Shown here: piece by piece, positions 46,338-56,082 of the stretch | How positions within the stretch are numbered: position 1 is the stretch's first letter | Layout: each line of letters begins with the position of its first letter | The notes under the pieces: model-generated | What the model was told of the DNA's origin: nothing | The model's database searches: none | The model's input: only the letters and a program-made list of their open reading frames with translations | Assembly: GCF_002257705.1 (NCBI RefSeq) | Contig: NZ_LSLK01000054.1 | Coordinates: forward strand, 6,625 to 70,624 | From: Sporomusa silvacetica DSM 10669 | GTDB taxonomy: Bacteria > Bacillota > Negativicutes > Sporomusales > Sporomusaceae | Length of the DNA: 64,000 nt | Direction: 5' to 3' | Translations under genes and position numbers: made by a program

Positions 46338-46452
46338 AATTTTTCCTCCTTTGTGAACCCGTACGTAGTATAGGTTGCACTAAGCGCAAGGAAGATATGT
46401 TACTATTCTCATGAATTAATTAAGTAGAACAAATTTCCATGAAAAAACAAAC

Positions 46453-46529
46453 AAGGCGCGTCACCACGTCAAGACATGACAACCAACCCTCAGCGAGGAA
46501 TGGTTTCAAGCCTGACGCAAACGCGCCTT
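46453..46529 (-). terminator. Branched terminator downstream of ileS
   Basis: On the minus strand AAGGCGCGT pairs with ACGCGCCTT and is followed by GTTTGTTTTTTC. Inside are nested GTCA/TGAC, AACCA/TGGTT and CCTC/GAGG stems. It lies about 90 bases after the ileS stop. Confidence 0.75.
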
Positions 46530-46620
46530 TATCTCCAAATAAGTGTACTCTCAAACTGCTGATTATTATAGCCTTCCAGAGCACGGTGTTAATCGGCTGC
46601 CTAATCCAATGCCTGAAGGG

Positions 46621-49600
46621 TTAAGACTGTCGTTCCACGGCCAACTGCAATTTTTCGCCGTTAATATTTACCTCATTATAGTTACGTTTCGCATTAAATA
46701 CAATATCTACAGCAAGTGTTTCACTCATAATGTACTCTTTATATTGCTGTACAATTGTTTCGAGCAAATCGTTACCAGCCATATAGATTGTAATTTTGTC
46801 AATAACCTCAAATAAACTGTCTTTCCTCATGTTTTGCAGCTTGCTAATAATCTCGCGCGCGTAACCTTCGGTTTTTAATTCTTCCGAAATATGGGTGTCC
46901 AATACTACACCCACTTCACCCTCGCTGGCAACAGCAAACCCTTCAAGGCCGTTCATAGTTACCAAGAGATTGTCACTGTTAAGTTCAATCGAAGTTCCAT
47001 CAACATCAATTGTAATGCTTTGTCCTGCAGAAATTTTAAGTGCCAGTTCCATCTGCTTGGCTTCGGCGATTGCTTTTTTGATACCCGCCAGCAATTTGCC
47101 GTAAGTCTTCCCCAGCACCGGCAAATTGGGTTTGACTGTATAACTTACATAATCGGACATATTGGCATTTATCACTATTTCTTTGATATTGAGTTCTTCT
47201 TTAATGATGTCAATATAGTAGTTCGGCAGTTCATTTGTGCTGACAAGCATCTTAGAAAGCGGTTGCCTGTTTTTGATATTCGCAAGGTTTCTCGCGCTGC
47301 GGCCCAGTCCACAAATCCTGTAAGCCAGTTCCATTTCCTTTTCCAGTTTGGCATCAACCATCGTTTCATCATATTTCGGCCACAGGCATAAATGTACGCT
47401 TTCCGGTGCCCGGGAGTTGATGCCAAATACTAGATTTTGATAAATTTCTTCGGTAATGAACGGCACAAAGGGAGCGGCAACAATCACCAGATTTTTCAGT
47501 ACGGTGTACAACGTGAAATAAGCATCAATTTTGTCTTCGGTCATTTCCATGGACCAGTATCTCGTTCTGTTACGCCGCACATACCAATTGGAAAGCTCAT
47601 CGGTGAATTCTTCAATCAACTGTGCAGCACCGGTGATTTTATAAGCATTCAGGTACTCATCGACTTTATTAATCAAGGTGTTAAGCTTGGAGATAATCCA
47701 TCTATCCATAACGTGACTGCTCTGTCTGCCCTGATATTTCGTCGGATCAAACTGGTCAATTTCCGCATATAGCACATAGAAAGAATAAACATTCCACAAC
47801 GTATTGATAAATTTACGCTGCACCTCAATTACGGCCTCTTCATAAAAACGTGAAGGCAGCCAGGGAGCACTGGCAGTATAGAAGTACCAGCGCAGGGCAT
47901 CAGCACCTTGATTGTCCAACACGGTAAACGGACTCAGGACATTACCTTTATGTTTAGACATTTTAAGACCGCGCTTATCAAGCACATGCCCCAGTACAAC
48001 ACAATTTTCAAATGAACTCTTACCAAAAACAGCAGTCGAAATCGCCAGCAGCGTATAGAACCAGCCGCGCGTCTGGTCAACAGCCTCGGAAATAAACTGC
48101 GCCGGAAAGTTTTGTTCAAACAGTTCTTGGTTCTCAAACGGATAGTGATGCTGGGCAAACGGCATCGACCCGGAATCGTACCAGCAGTCAATGACTTCGC
48201 TGACTCTCTGTAACCTTTTGCCGCAATGCGGGCAATTCATCTGCACTTTGTCAATATACGGCTTATGCAGGTCGATATCATCAGGCACATTCAGACCTTT
48301 TTCCTTGAGTTCCGCTATACTGCCGATGCATTCCCTATGTCCGCATTCGCATTCCCAAATCGGCAAAGGTGTGCCCCAGTAACGCTCACGGCTGAGACCC
48401 CAGTCTATTACGTTTTCCAGGAAATTGCCGAAACGCCCTTTTTTGATGTTATCCGGATACCAGTTAATCTTGTCGTTATTTTCTAAGAGCTTATCCCGCA
48501 GCGACGACATTCTGACAAACCAGGATACGCGGGGATAATATAAAAGCGGGGTATCGCAGCGCCAACAGAATGGATAGGAATGCAGATATTTTTCTGCTTT
48601 ATATAGAATACCGTTCTCTTTTAAGAATGCCAGTATTTTTTCTTCCGCTTTCTTGACAAACAGCCCCTGCCAGGGAGTCACTTCTTCCACAAAATTACCT
48701 TGCGCATCCACCAGATTTACAAGTGGTAGATCATGTTTTTGTCCAACCCGGTTATCATCTTCCCCATAAGCCGGGGCAATATGCACGATGCCTGTACCAT
48801 CACTCAAGGTAACAAAATCACCATGTACAACGTAATAGGCTTTTTTCTCCGGTTGAGCGAAACGGAACATAGGCTCATATTCCTTGCCCAACAGTTCTTC
48901 CCCCTTGAACTCGCGTACCAGCTCGTATTCGCCCTCCAGACAATTTAACAGCTCTTTTGCCAGAATCAAATGCTCCTCTTTATTGATGACTTCAACATAA
49001 TCGTAGGTCCGGTTAACAGCCAACGCTACATTGCTTGGCAACGTCCACGGGGTAGTCGTCCAAACAAGAATAGCCGTTTTTCCCCCTTTAAGCCTAAACT
49101 TAACATAGGCCGAGTTGTCTTTTACATCTTTATACCCCTGTGCTACTTCATGAGAGGACAAGGCGGTACCGCAACGCGGGCAATACGGAACGATTTTGTG
49201 TCCTTTATACAACAGATCTTTATTCCAAAGCTGCTTTAACGACCACCAAACCGATTCAATATATTCTTTATGGTAGGTAACATACGGATTTTCCATGTCA
49301 ATCCAAAATGCCACCCGCTCCGACATTTCCTTCCATTGTGTAGCATAGGTAAATACGCTTTCCTTGCACTTCTTTACAAAATCTTCAACACCATATTTTT
49401 CAATTTCCGGCTTACCGGAAATACCCAACTTTTTTTCCACTTCAAGCTCAACCGGCAGGCCATGTGTATCCCAGCCGGCTTTTCTCAAAACCCTATATCC
49501 CTTCATGACTTTATACCGTGGAATTAAATCTTTTATAACCCGAGTAACAACGTGACCGATGTGTGGAGTGCCGTTCGCAGTCGGCGGACCATCATAAAAC

Positions 49601-49725
49601 GTAAAATACTCCTTGCCCTCGTTCATGTTAAAACTTTTGGCAATGACCTCTTTCTCTTCCCACAAAGCCAGTATTGATTTTTCCATCTCCACAAAATTAT
49701 TCTTTGGACTTACTTTCTTATACAT
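46621..49725 (-). CDS. ileS: Isoleucyl-tRNA synthetase (type 2-like)
   Basis: About 1034 residues from the ATG at 49725, chosen because AAGGAAG precedes it and the protein begins MYKKVSPKNNFVEMEKSIL. Contains the HIGH-type TPHIGHV, the KMSKS-type GLKMSKHKGN, editing domain and CPRCGTALSSHEVAQGYK, which is the pattern of the long archaeal/eukaryote-like IleS2 class (often mupirocin-insensitive). It charges tRNA-Ile. Controlled by the T-box upstream. Confidence 0.93.
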   Translation of the reverse strand: MYKKVSPKNNFVEMEKSILALWEEKEVIAKSFNMNEGKEYFTFYDGPPTANGTPHIGHVVTRVIKDLIPRYKVMKGYRVLRKAGWDTHGLPVELEVEKKLGISGKPEIEKYGVEDFVKKCKESVFTYATQWKEMSERVAFWIDMENPYVTYHKEYIESVWWSLKQLWNKDLLYKGHKIVPYCPRCGTALSSHEVAQGYKDVKDNSAYVKFRLKGGKTAILVWTTTPWTLPSNVALAVNRTYDYVEVINKEEHLILAKELLNCLEGEYELVREFKGEELLGKEYEPMFRFAQPEKKAYYVVHGDFVTLSDGTGIVHIAPAYGEDDNRVGQKHDLPLVNLVDAQGNFVEEVTPWQGLFVKKAEEKILAFLKENGILYKAEKYLHSYPFCWRCDTPLLYYPRVSWFVRMSSLRDKLLENNDKINWYPDNIKKGRFGNFLENVIDWGLSRERYWGTPLPIWECECGHRECIGSIAELKEKGLNVPDDIDLHKPYIDKVQMNCPHCGKRLQRVSEVIDCWYDSGSMPFAQHHYPFENQELFEQNFPAQFISEAVDQTRGWFYTLLAISTAVFGKSSFENCVVLGHVLDKRGLKMSKHKGNVLSPFTVLDNQGADALRWYFYTASAPWLPSRFYEEAVIEVQRKFINTLWNVYSFYVLYAEIDQFDPTKYQGRQSSHVMDRWIISKLNTLINKVDEYLNAYKITGAAQLIEEFTDELSNWYVRRNRTRYWSMEMTEDKIDAYFTLYTVLKNLVIVAAPFVPFITEEIYQNLVFGINSRAPESVHLCLWPKYDETMVDAKLEKEMELAYRICGLGRSARNLANIKNRQPLSKMLVSTNELPNYYIDIIKEELNIKEIVINANMSDYVSYTVKPNLPVLGKTYGKLLAGIKKAIAEAKQMELALKISAGQSITIDVDGTSIELNSDNLLVTMNGLEGFAVASEGEVGVVLDTHISEELKTEGYAREIISKLQNMRKDSLFEVIDKITIYMAGNDLLETIVQQYKEYIMSETLAVDIVFNAKRNYNEVNINGEKLQLAVERQS

Positions 49726-49793
49726 GTTTTGCCACTTCCTTTTCATTGAACGCTTCAAAGTCTTGTATACTAGAGAATATCTATAATACGGAC

Positions 49794-50016
49794 AAAAAAA
49801 CTTCGTCCCTTAGTCTGGACGAAGTTTACTTCGTTATACCACCTTCATATTCTCAGGTACTGCATACCTTATCCTTTAACGCAGGAATACGAATTAACCT
49901 ACTAAGCATTCAGTCATCAGCTCTCAGGTGATTTTCTTCCGGCAACTCCTGCAGGTTCTCAGCATTCCCCGCTCTCTGTACGGTTCTATTCCCGTAATAC
50001 TCTTCCTGTTCACAGC
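49794..50016 (-). ncRNA. T-box riboswitch upstream of ileS
   Basis: On the minus strand: GGAAGAGTATTACGGG (stem I start), AGAGAGCGGGG (GA motif), a specifier region with ATC (Ile) in GAAAATCACC, the T-box bulge GAAGGTGGTATAACGAAG and a terminator stem CTTCGTCC / GGACGAAG plus seven Ts at 49794-49824. The T-box core departs from the common AAGGTGGTACCGCG by having ATAACG. ATC fits the downstream Ile enzyme. Confidence 0.88.
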
Positions 50017-50104
50017 TTTTAAAGAAACTATATTAGAATGTTATTCAAAATTATACTTCTTCAATTGTGAAATGTCAAACTTGATTCACTGCCTCGGTAA
50101 TTCA

Positions 50105-51895
50105 TTAAGCAGGAAACGCTAACGACTTAACAAAACAATCTTGGAATTCTGGTTGCAGGGAAAGTTCCACAATTTTAATCGTTTGTCCAATTTGTTGTAC
50201 TTCAGCACTCGCGTTACGGTTCAGCAAAACTGCTTTCGCTCCCTCTTTGGCAGTATTGCCAACAAAGCGAATTTTGTTTTGACAAAAGCGTGGCAATAAC
50301 CCAATCCCTACCAAGGATGCTGGTTGCAAATGAAAACCAAAGGCACCGGCCACCAAAACTTCATCAAGCTCTTCAAAACTTATACCTACTTCTTGTAGTA
50401 ACAGATTGATGGCTGCTGTAATAGCTCCCTTGGCTAATTGAACTTGGCGTATATCTTTTTGGCTAAGGAAAACTTTTCTCTCTTTTGAAATTACAAAAAC
50501 TTGCCGTCCGTCAATAGTAACCAGTCGAGCTGCAAGTGCCGGAAGTATTTTTTCCGGGGTTGCGAAGCGCCCATTTGACGTAATAACCCCACATCTTACA
50601 AGCTCTGAAACCAAATCAATCAGACCGCTGCCACAAATTCCTGTTGATAAACCATCGCTGATAACCTGCAAATCCACAGTGCCGTCACTCGCGATGGCAA
50701 CAGCCTCGATGGCCCCATTTTCAGCCCGGCAGCCGCAGGTAATATTCATACCCTCAAGTGCAGGTCCGGCCGCGGAAGACGTGCCCACAAGCGAACCATT
50801 CTTACAGAGTACAATCTCGCCGTTCGTACCAATGTCAATAAACAACGCGGTTTTCGGGTAATGATGTAATCCTACGGCTAACAGTCCTGCCACAATATCA
50901 GCACCGACAAAGGCCGCAGCCGATGGTAGGACTGTTACAACCCCTTGTTTCGAAATCGTAATGCCGAGCGTAGAAGGAGAAACTTCCACCTGTTGAATAA
51001 ACACTGGCCAGTAAGGAGCATGAGCTAGCGAACTAGGCAATACCCCTAAAAGCAAATGCTGCATAGTCGTATTGCCAGCTACAACAACTTCATAGATATC
51101 CTGGCTGTCTAGCTGTTTGGCAGTAGTCAGTTGTTCAATTAGCCGATTAATTTCTCCAATAATTTTTTTCTGAAGAAGCTGTGTTCCGCCAGCTTGCTTA
51201 GCCGCAAATGATATTCTTGTCAGCACATCGCCGCCAAATTCGGTTTGGGGATTAAGGCAAGAGGCCACACCCATAGTTTTGCCGCTCGCTAAATCGAAGA
51301 GTTCTGCTACAACACTTGTGGTCCCAATATCCAGTGCAATCCCATAGCAAATACGTTCAGGCTGAAACTGCCAGTCCAACAGTTTTCCGTTTTTAACAAC
51401 AGCCGCTTGATCGTTGCTGCCAGTTTCATGGTTGGCGGCTATTTCCTGCAATAACCCTGGATACTTATCTGGAAACAACGGTACCAGCCCCAGGTCTAAC
51501 TCACGTTGCTCGTGCTCAGCACCAATTTTTTCAGGAATAATTTTATAAACAGGTGGATCCAACGGCCATTGCATACTTTGCCCTTCCTCTAGGGTTACAA
51601 AACTATTTGTCTGCTCAGATAATAGTTCCACCTGCACAGAACCTGCCACTTTTGCCTGGCAGGCTAATCGTATACCGTCAGCAAGCAGCTTACCTAAAGA
51701 CGTAGTTTCTATCTCAGTGGGAGCAGTTAGGTCCCCGGTGGCCTTAACCTGGCATTTTTTACATGTGCCACGGCCATCACAGGGAGTCTCCACAATCATT
51801 CCGGCAGTTCGCATAGCCTGTAGCAATGTTGTTCCCTGCGCTACCGTAATCGTCTGTTTTTTGGGTAAAAAAGTTATTTCATATAAGGAAACCAC
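50105..51895 (-). CDS. Ferredoxin/ASKHA corrinoid-activating protein (RamA-like, second copy)
   Basis: A 596-residue paralogue of the gene at 4429: N-terminal CDGRGTCKKC ferredoxin site and LACQ cysteine, then ASKHA-type ALDIGTTSVVAELFD, IDIGTNGEIVL and AGAFGFHLQP. GTG start behind GGAGG. It reactivates the corrinoid protein encoded at 53977. Confidence 0.88.
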   Translation of the reverse strand: MVSLYEITFLPKKQTITVAQGTTLLQAMRTAGMIVETPCDGRGTCKKCQVKATGDLTAPTEIETTSLGKLLADGIRLACQAKVAGSVQVELLSEQTNSFVTLEEGQSMQWPLDPPVYKIIPEKIGAEHEQRELDLGLVPLFPDKYPGLLQEIAANHETGSNDQAAVVKNGKLLDWQFQPERICYGIALDIGTTSVVAELFDLASGKTMGVASCLNPQTEFGGDVLTRISFAAKQAGGTQLLQKKIIGEINRLIEQLTTAKQLDSQDIYEVVVAGNTTMQHLLLGVLPSSLAHAPYWPVFIQQVEVSPSTLGITISKQGVVTVLPSAAAFVGADIVAGLLAVGLHHYPKTALFIDIGTNGEIVLCKNGSLVGTSSAAGPALEGMNITCGCRAENGAIEAVAIASDGTVDLQVISDGLSTGICGSGLIDLVSELVRCGVITSNGRFATPEKILPALAARLVTIDGRQVFVISKERKVFLSQKDIRQVQLAKGAITAAINLLLQEVGISFEELDEVLVAGAFGFHLQPASLVGIGLLPRFCQNKIRFVGNTAKEGAKAVLLNRNASAEVQQIGQTIKIVELSLQPEFQDCFVKSLAFPA

Positions 51896-51902
51896 TACTG
51901 CT

Positions 51903-52919
51903 CTACCTCCCGAACCTTTTTACTACCGTGGTAAGTGCCCTCAGATTGATCTGAGGGGTAGCCAGGCTGATACCACAGGCCGGAGCAATAATATCAATAC
52001 CTTGTGTAAGCAGATTTTCGACATGGCTGCTAATTCGCTGCGGCTCGCCGGTATGCAGCATTTGTGTATTAATATTTCCCATCACCGGTATATCTTCTAA
52101 GACTACTTTGGCTTTGGGCAAATTCACAATCGAATCAAAGCTGAGCACAGCTCCGTTCAGTTCCCGCAAGGAATCCAGCAAGACTGTCGCATCACCGCAA
52201 ATATGCACAATAACCCCGGCCCCGGCGTTTTTGATCTCCCGTACTAAGCGCAGCAGCATCGGGGTTACAAACCGCTGAAAATTAACATTGCCAAGAATTT
52301 CGCCGGTAGCGGTGGGATCGGCAATCGCAATAACGTCCGCTCCCGCGGCAATCTGCGCCTGAGCGAAAGTCACCAGGTAATTAGTTACATAATCTAGCGT
52401 AGCAGACACTTCTGCCGGTGCTTTGCGCATAAGGCGAAAAAAGCGCAAAGGATCAATGATCGAAGTAGTCAGACTTATTGGTCCGGTTATATTCCCAATA
52501 ATCGGTATATCCTGATTCCGCGCTGACAGTTCTCTAATCGCCGCCAGAATAACCGGTGACCTGCCGGCAGTCAGCGGATCAGGCAAGGGACGATCCGTTA
52601 TCGCCGCCAGTTCACCTGCCCCATATTCAGTAATGCACGGTTCAACACCGGCGTCCCCTAAGTCGACAGTACTGCCAAAAACCTCGGCCTCCACAGTCAT
52701 ACAAAAGGGAACGCCCAGGTTCTCAAAACCGGTATTTAGCCGAATACGTTCCGCTACTTGTGCCATGATAACCGGGTCATTATGAAAATTATTGGTGAAA
52801 TCGCTTAGTACTGCCGTCGTTGCCGCACTCATCATTCCCCCAGAACAAATTACCGGGGGACGATCCGTTTTTTCCTTTGCCAATACGGCCTTTAACCGCG
52901 CTTTTTCCGTAAGATTCAC
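51903..52919 (-). CDS. URO-D-type (MtaA/CmuA family) methyltransferase, type B
   Basis: About 338 residues from the GTG at 52919 (GGAGG 7 bases upstream). Contains DRPPVICSGGMM, HICGD and PACGIS zinc-site segments, matching the gene at 3383 (type B). It follows the type A gene by 14 bases. Confidence 0.86.
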   Translation of the reverse strand: MNLTEKARLKAVLAKEKTDRPPVICSGGMMSAATTAVLSDFTNNFHNDPVIMAQVAERIRLNTGFENLGVPFCMTVEAEVFGSTVDLGDAGVEPCITEYGAGELAAITDRPLPDPLTAGRSPVILAAIRELSARNQDIPIIGNITGPISLTTSIIDPLRFFRLMRKAPAEVSATLDYVTNYLVTFAQAQIAAGADVIAIADPTATGEILGNVNFQRFVTPMLLRLVREIKNAGAGVIVHICGDATVLLDSLRELNGAVLSFDSIVNLPKAKVVLEDIPVMGNINTQMLHTGEPQRISSHVENLLTQGIDIIAPACGISLATPQINLRALTTVVKRFGR

Positions 52920-52933
52920 TTTACTACCTCCAT

Positions 52934-53980
52934 CTAGCATTGACCATAAAGCCGCGTGGCTGCCATAACAGCATCAATATTCTCCGGCGGCGTGTTGAAG
53001 GGGATCTCACAACCGGTAGAAACAATTAAGCCTCGCGGACTGTCACCGGCGTTTTGGATAATTTCCCTTACTTCAGCGGCAACCTTTTCCGGTGTACCTT
53101 TGAGCATTGTCTCGGCTGGTTTTATATTGCCAAATAAACAGGCTTTGTTGCCTACTAATTTCTTGGTCAGTGCCATATCAATAATGTCGATGCTAAGGAT
53201 ATCTGCACCGGTCTCAGCCATCAATTCGATGATCGGAGTTGACTTCCCGCAGATATGCAAGCATATCGGCAGGCCCTTGACATGGGCACGGGCAACGATA
53301 TCCGTAAGATGAGGCATGGCAAACTTTTCGAATTGGCGCGGACTAATTAGACTGGTGCTGGCTACCGGATCTACAATAACTGGTACAACACCAATCTCGG
53401 CCAGCGCATCAATCATAGCCAGAGCGCTGCCTTTTGAAAGTTCCAACAGCTCATTGACCAAACTGGGATTTTTATAGGTCTCTCGAATAAACATTTCTGT
53501 CCCGCGCAAGTGGGAGGCTGTTGTAAAGGGGGCCGCATAGATACAGCCAACAAAAACCTGTTCGCCAATTTCCGACACTACGTGTTTTGCTGCGTTGAGA
53601 TAAACAGGCAAACGGCCATCCTTCCAAGGATCGGCAACCTTGACTTTGTCAATATTTTTTACGTCTTCTACAACAGGATGCTCCACCCAAGGCGCGTCGT
53701 CTTCCGGAAAAAAGAGCTCTGTTCCCATGGCTTCGGCAACGGTGGAGGTAGTAGTAAACATTAACGGTATGTCATGGCCATAACGCTTCCATGCAGCCAC
53801 CTGTGCCTCCCCCATAACTTGTGGATTACTATTAAACTGTGAAACAGTAACACCTGTTACGCGCGAGCAATGATTCAATACTAACGGGGCTGAAGGTAAT
53901 CTATCTATTTTAGTACCTTGTAAACAACCCAGTACTCTTTCTTTCGGCGTCATTGTGTCTGGTTTAATCACCCCACTCAC
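52934..53980 (-). CDS. URO-D-type methyltransferase, type A
   Basis: A 348-residue protein from a GTG overlapping the previous stop (GTGA). MTPKERVLGCLQG start, LHICGK and STGCEI zinc-site segments. Paralogue of the genes at 2304 and 54807. Confidence 0.86.
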   Translation of the reverse strand: MSGVIKPDTMTPKERVLGCLQGTKIDRLPSAPLVLNHCSRVTGVTVSQFNSNPQVMGEAQVAAWKRYGHDIPLMFTTTSTVAEAMGTELFFPEDDAPWVEHPVVEDVKNIDKVKVADPWKDGRLPVYLNAAKHVVSEIGEQVFVGCIYAAPFTTASHLRGTEMFIRETYKNPSLVNELLELSKGSALAMIDALAEIGVVPVIVDPVASTSLISPRQFEKFAMPHLTDIVARAHVKGLPICLHICGKSTPIIELMAETGADILSIDIIDMALTKKLVGNKACLFGNIKPAETMLKGTPEKVAAEVREIIQNAGDSPRGLIVSTGCEIPFNTPPENIDAVMAATRLYGQC

Positions 53981-54633
53981 GCTACAGCCTCCTGCCGGTT
54001 TTTTAATTTCCGTACGGCAACATTAGCATCTGTCGCATATAGGTCAGCTTTAATTTCATCGGCAAAGGCCTGCGATATAGGCCCGCCGCCAATAATAACA
54101 GTAACTTTGTCCCTGAGCCCGCGTTTTTCCAGTTCCTCGACAACAACCTGCATACCATCCATGGTCGTAGTCATTAGAGTAGCCATGGCAACTACTGTGG
54201 CGCCAACTTCTTCGACTTTATCAGCAAAAGCCTGCAAGGGAACGTTGCGGCCCAAGTCATATACTTCAAAACCGCCTGTCTCCAGCATGATTTTCACAAT
54301 GTTTTTACCAATATCATGCGTATCCCCCTCGACAACGCCAATTACTACTTTTTCCGCATTCTGGTTGTAATCTTTAGGCAAATAAGGCTTGAGGATTTCC
54401 AGTCCCGCCAGCATTGCATCCGAACAGAGCAAAACCTCAGGGATAAAATATTCCTGCTGCTCATACTTATCCCCAACAATATTCATGCCTTTAACCAATC
54501 CCTCAGTGATTGCCTCAAAAGCTCCCATGCCAGCATCAATTGCAGCTTGTGCCGCTGCTTTCGCCCCATCCTCGTCCATCTCAACCACCGCAGTTGATAA
54601 CGCATCCAAAATATTTTGATTTGTCAAAACCAT
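53977..54633 (-). CDS. Corrinoid (B12-binding) methyltransferase protein, MtbC/MttC-like
   Basis: A 218-residue protein: a helical cap domain then a cobalamin-binding Rossmann domain with GDTHDIGKNIVK, where His is the lower cobalt ligand, followed by DLGRNVPL and GGGPISQAFAD. It carries the methyl group between the URO-D-type enzymes. First gene of the minus-strand locus; a divergent methyltransferase gene starts 174 bases away. Confidence 0.92.
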   Translation of the reverse strand: MVLTNQNILDALSTAVVEMDEDGAKAAAQAAIDAGMGAFEAITEGLVKGMNIVGDKYEQQEYFIPEVLLCSDAMLAGLEILKPYLPKDYNQNAEKVVIGVVEGDTHDIGKNIVKIMLETGGFEVYDLGRNVPLQAFADKVEEVGATVVAMATLMTTTMDGMQVVVEELEKRGLRDKVTVIIGGGPISQAFADEIKADLYATDANVAVRKLKNRQEAVA

Positions 54634-54806
54634 GCACCCCTCTTTAAATAATTTATTACTAATATAGGTTTTTTCTATTATTTTTAGTAAAATCCTGCCG
54701 TATCTAGAGAGGATTTTACTTTATATATCTATAATTACTATTACATATATATAATATTTCTTTATTAAGCAGTTACCTGCCAAAATAGAGAAGCGGGGGG
54801 ATAATC

Positions 54807-55877
54807 ATGAAAACCACCTGGAGAGATGAAATGACACCAAACGAAAGATTTAAGGCATTTGCCACTGGTAAGCCGCTAGACCGGATACCTTGTCTGCCTT
54901 TGGTTACAGACCAGGCTTTTAACCTGGCCGGCGGCTCAATGGCAAAGTATTATCATTCCGCCACCTTAATGGCCGAGGCCCAAATCTACGCTTTTGAAAC
55001 TTACGAAACCGATTCGGTTGGCGCCGGTCCTGGACTATTCGGTATCGCTGAAGCCATCGGCAGTACATTAACATTTCCCGATAACAGTGTTCCCTATGTT
55101 TCCGCACCGGCGATTTCGAGTTATCAAGACCTTGAGAAAATGGGATTGATTGACCCTCACCATTCTGGAAGATTGCCCATCATCCTGGAAGCGCTCAAGA
55201 TTATCCAGGAAACTGTTAAGGATCGCGTAGCCACAGGCTGCTCGGTTGGCGGTCCATTTACTACGGCTGCAGCTATCCGCGGAACCGATAAATTTCTCAA
55301 AGAAATATGCCGGCAGTCAGAGCAGGTACACCGTTTACTGCGATACGCTACTGACAATATCCTGCTCTTCATTGACACGCTCTGCGATATGGGTATTAAA
55401 CCAAGTCTCGCTGAACCTACAGCCTCCGGCACCTTAATCAGTGCCAAGCATTTCCGTGAGTTTGCTCAACCCTACCTGCGTCAATGCGCGGATCGTATCT
55501 CACAACGCTGCGGGAGTGGTCCTTTTCTCCACATTTGTGGCGACACTATGAATATTTTGGATGACATGGTTAATGTTGGCGCTACTGTACTAAGTTTAGA
55601 TAATCAAATTGACTTAACTGAAGCAAAAAATAAGGTAGGCCACAAGATCTGTCTGGCCGGAAATGTCAAACCATACACCTTATGGCGGGGAACCCCCCAA
55701 GAAGTTTCGAATGAAGTTAAGGAATGTTTGCAAAAAGCCTATAGTAGTCCAAAGAGATTTATGTTATCAAGTGGCTGCGGACTATCGCTGGGCACCCCGA
55801 CAGCGAATGTTCTTGCCATGATGGACGCTTCCCGGAAATATGGCAAATGGCCAATCACGCCGGAACAACTAACATAA
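54807..55877 (+). CDS. URO-D-type methyltransferase, type A (divergent)
   Basis: A 356-residue protein, MTPNERFKAFATGKPLDR start, LHICGD and SGCGLS zinc-site segments. It faces away from the corrinoid-protein gene and shares the AT-rich spacer at 54634-54806 as a likely bidirectional promoter region. Probably a third methyltransferase using the same corrinoid protein, for another substrate. Confidence 0.86.
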   Translation: MKTTWRDEMTPNERFKAFATGKPLDRIPCLPLVTDQAFNLAGGSMAKYYHSATLMAEAQIYAFETYETDSVGAGPGLFGIAEAIGSTLTFPDNSVPYVSAPAISSYQDLEKMGLIDPHHSGRLPIILEALKIIQETVKDRVATGCSVGGPFTTAAAIRGTDKFLKEICRQSEQVHRLLRYATDNILLFIDTLCDMGIKPSLAEPTASGTLISAKHFREFAQPYLRQCADRISQRCGSGPFLHICGDTMNILDDMVNVGATVLSLDNQIDLTEAKNKVGHKICLAGNVKPYTLWRGTPQEVSNEVKECLQKAYSSPKRFMLSSGCGLSLGTPTANVLAMMDASRKYGKWPITPEQLT

Positions 55878-55882
55878 GATAA

Positions 55883-56026
55883 GACTTGGCTTGTGCCAAG
55901 TCCTTTAGGACGCCAGCAAAAGCCTTAGTCGTTCTATCCAGGGAAAGTTAACCTTTCCATCTGGATAGAAGTAAAATGAGGCTGTAAAAAACGCAAATTA
56001 CGTTTTTCTACAGCCCCATTTTACTT
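55883..56026 (+). terminator. Three stacked hairpins after the divergent methyltransferase gene
   Basis: GACTTGGC/GCCAAGTC (55883-55902), then TTCTATCCAG/CTGGATAGAA with an inner GGAAAG/CTTTCC stem (55932-55970), then GGCTGTA ... TACAGCC with an outer GTAAAATG/ATTTTAC (55971-56026). The last has T-rich flanks. The second and third may belong to a small repeat element. Confidence 0.6.
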
Positions 56027-56082
56027 TATAGCACGTTTTCCAGTTGCCAATGCAATTAGTTTTTACAAGGATGGCTTTCAAA

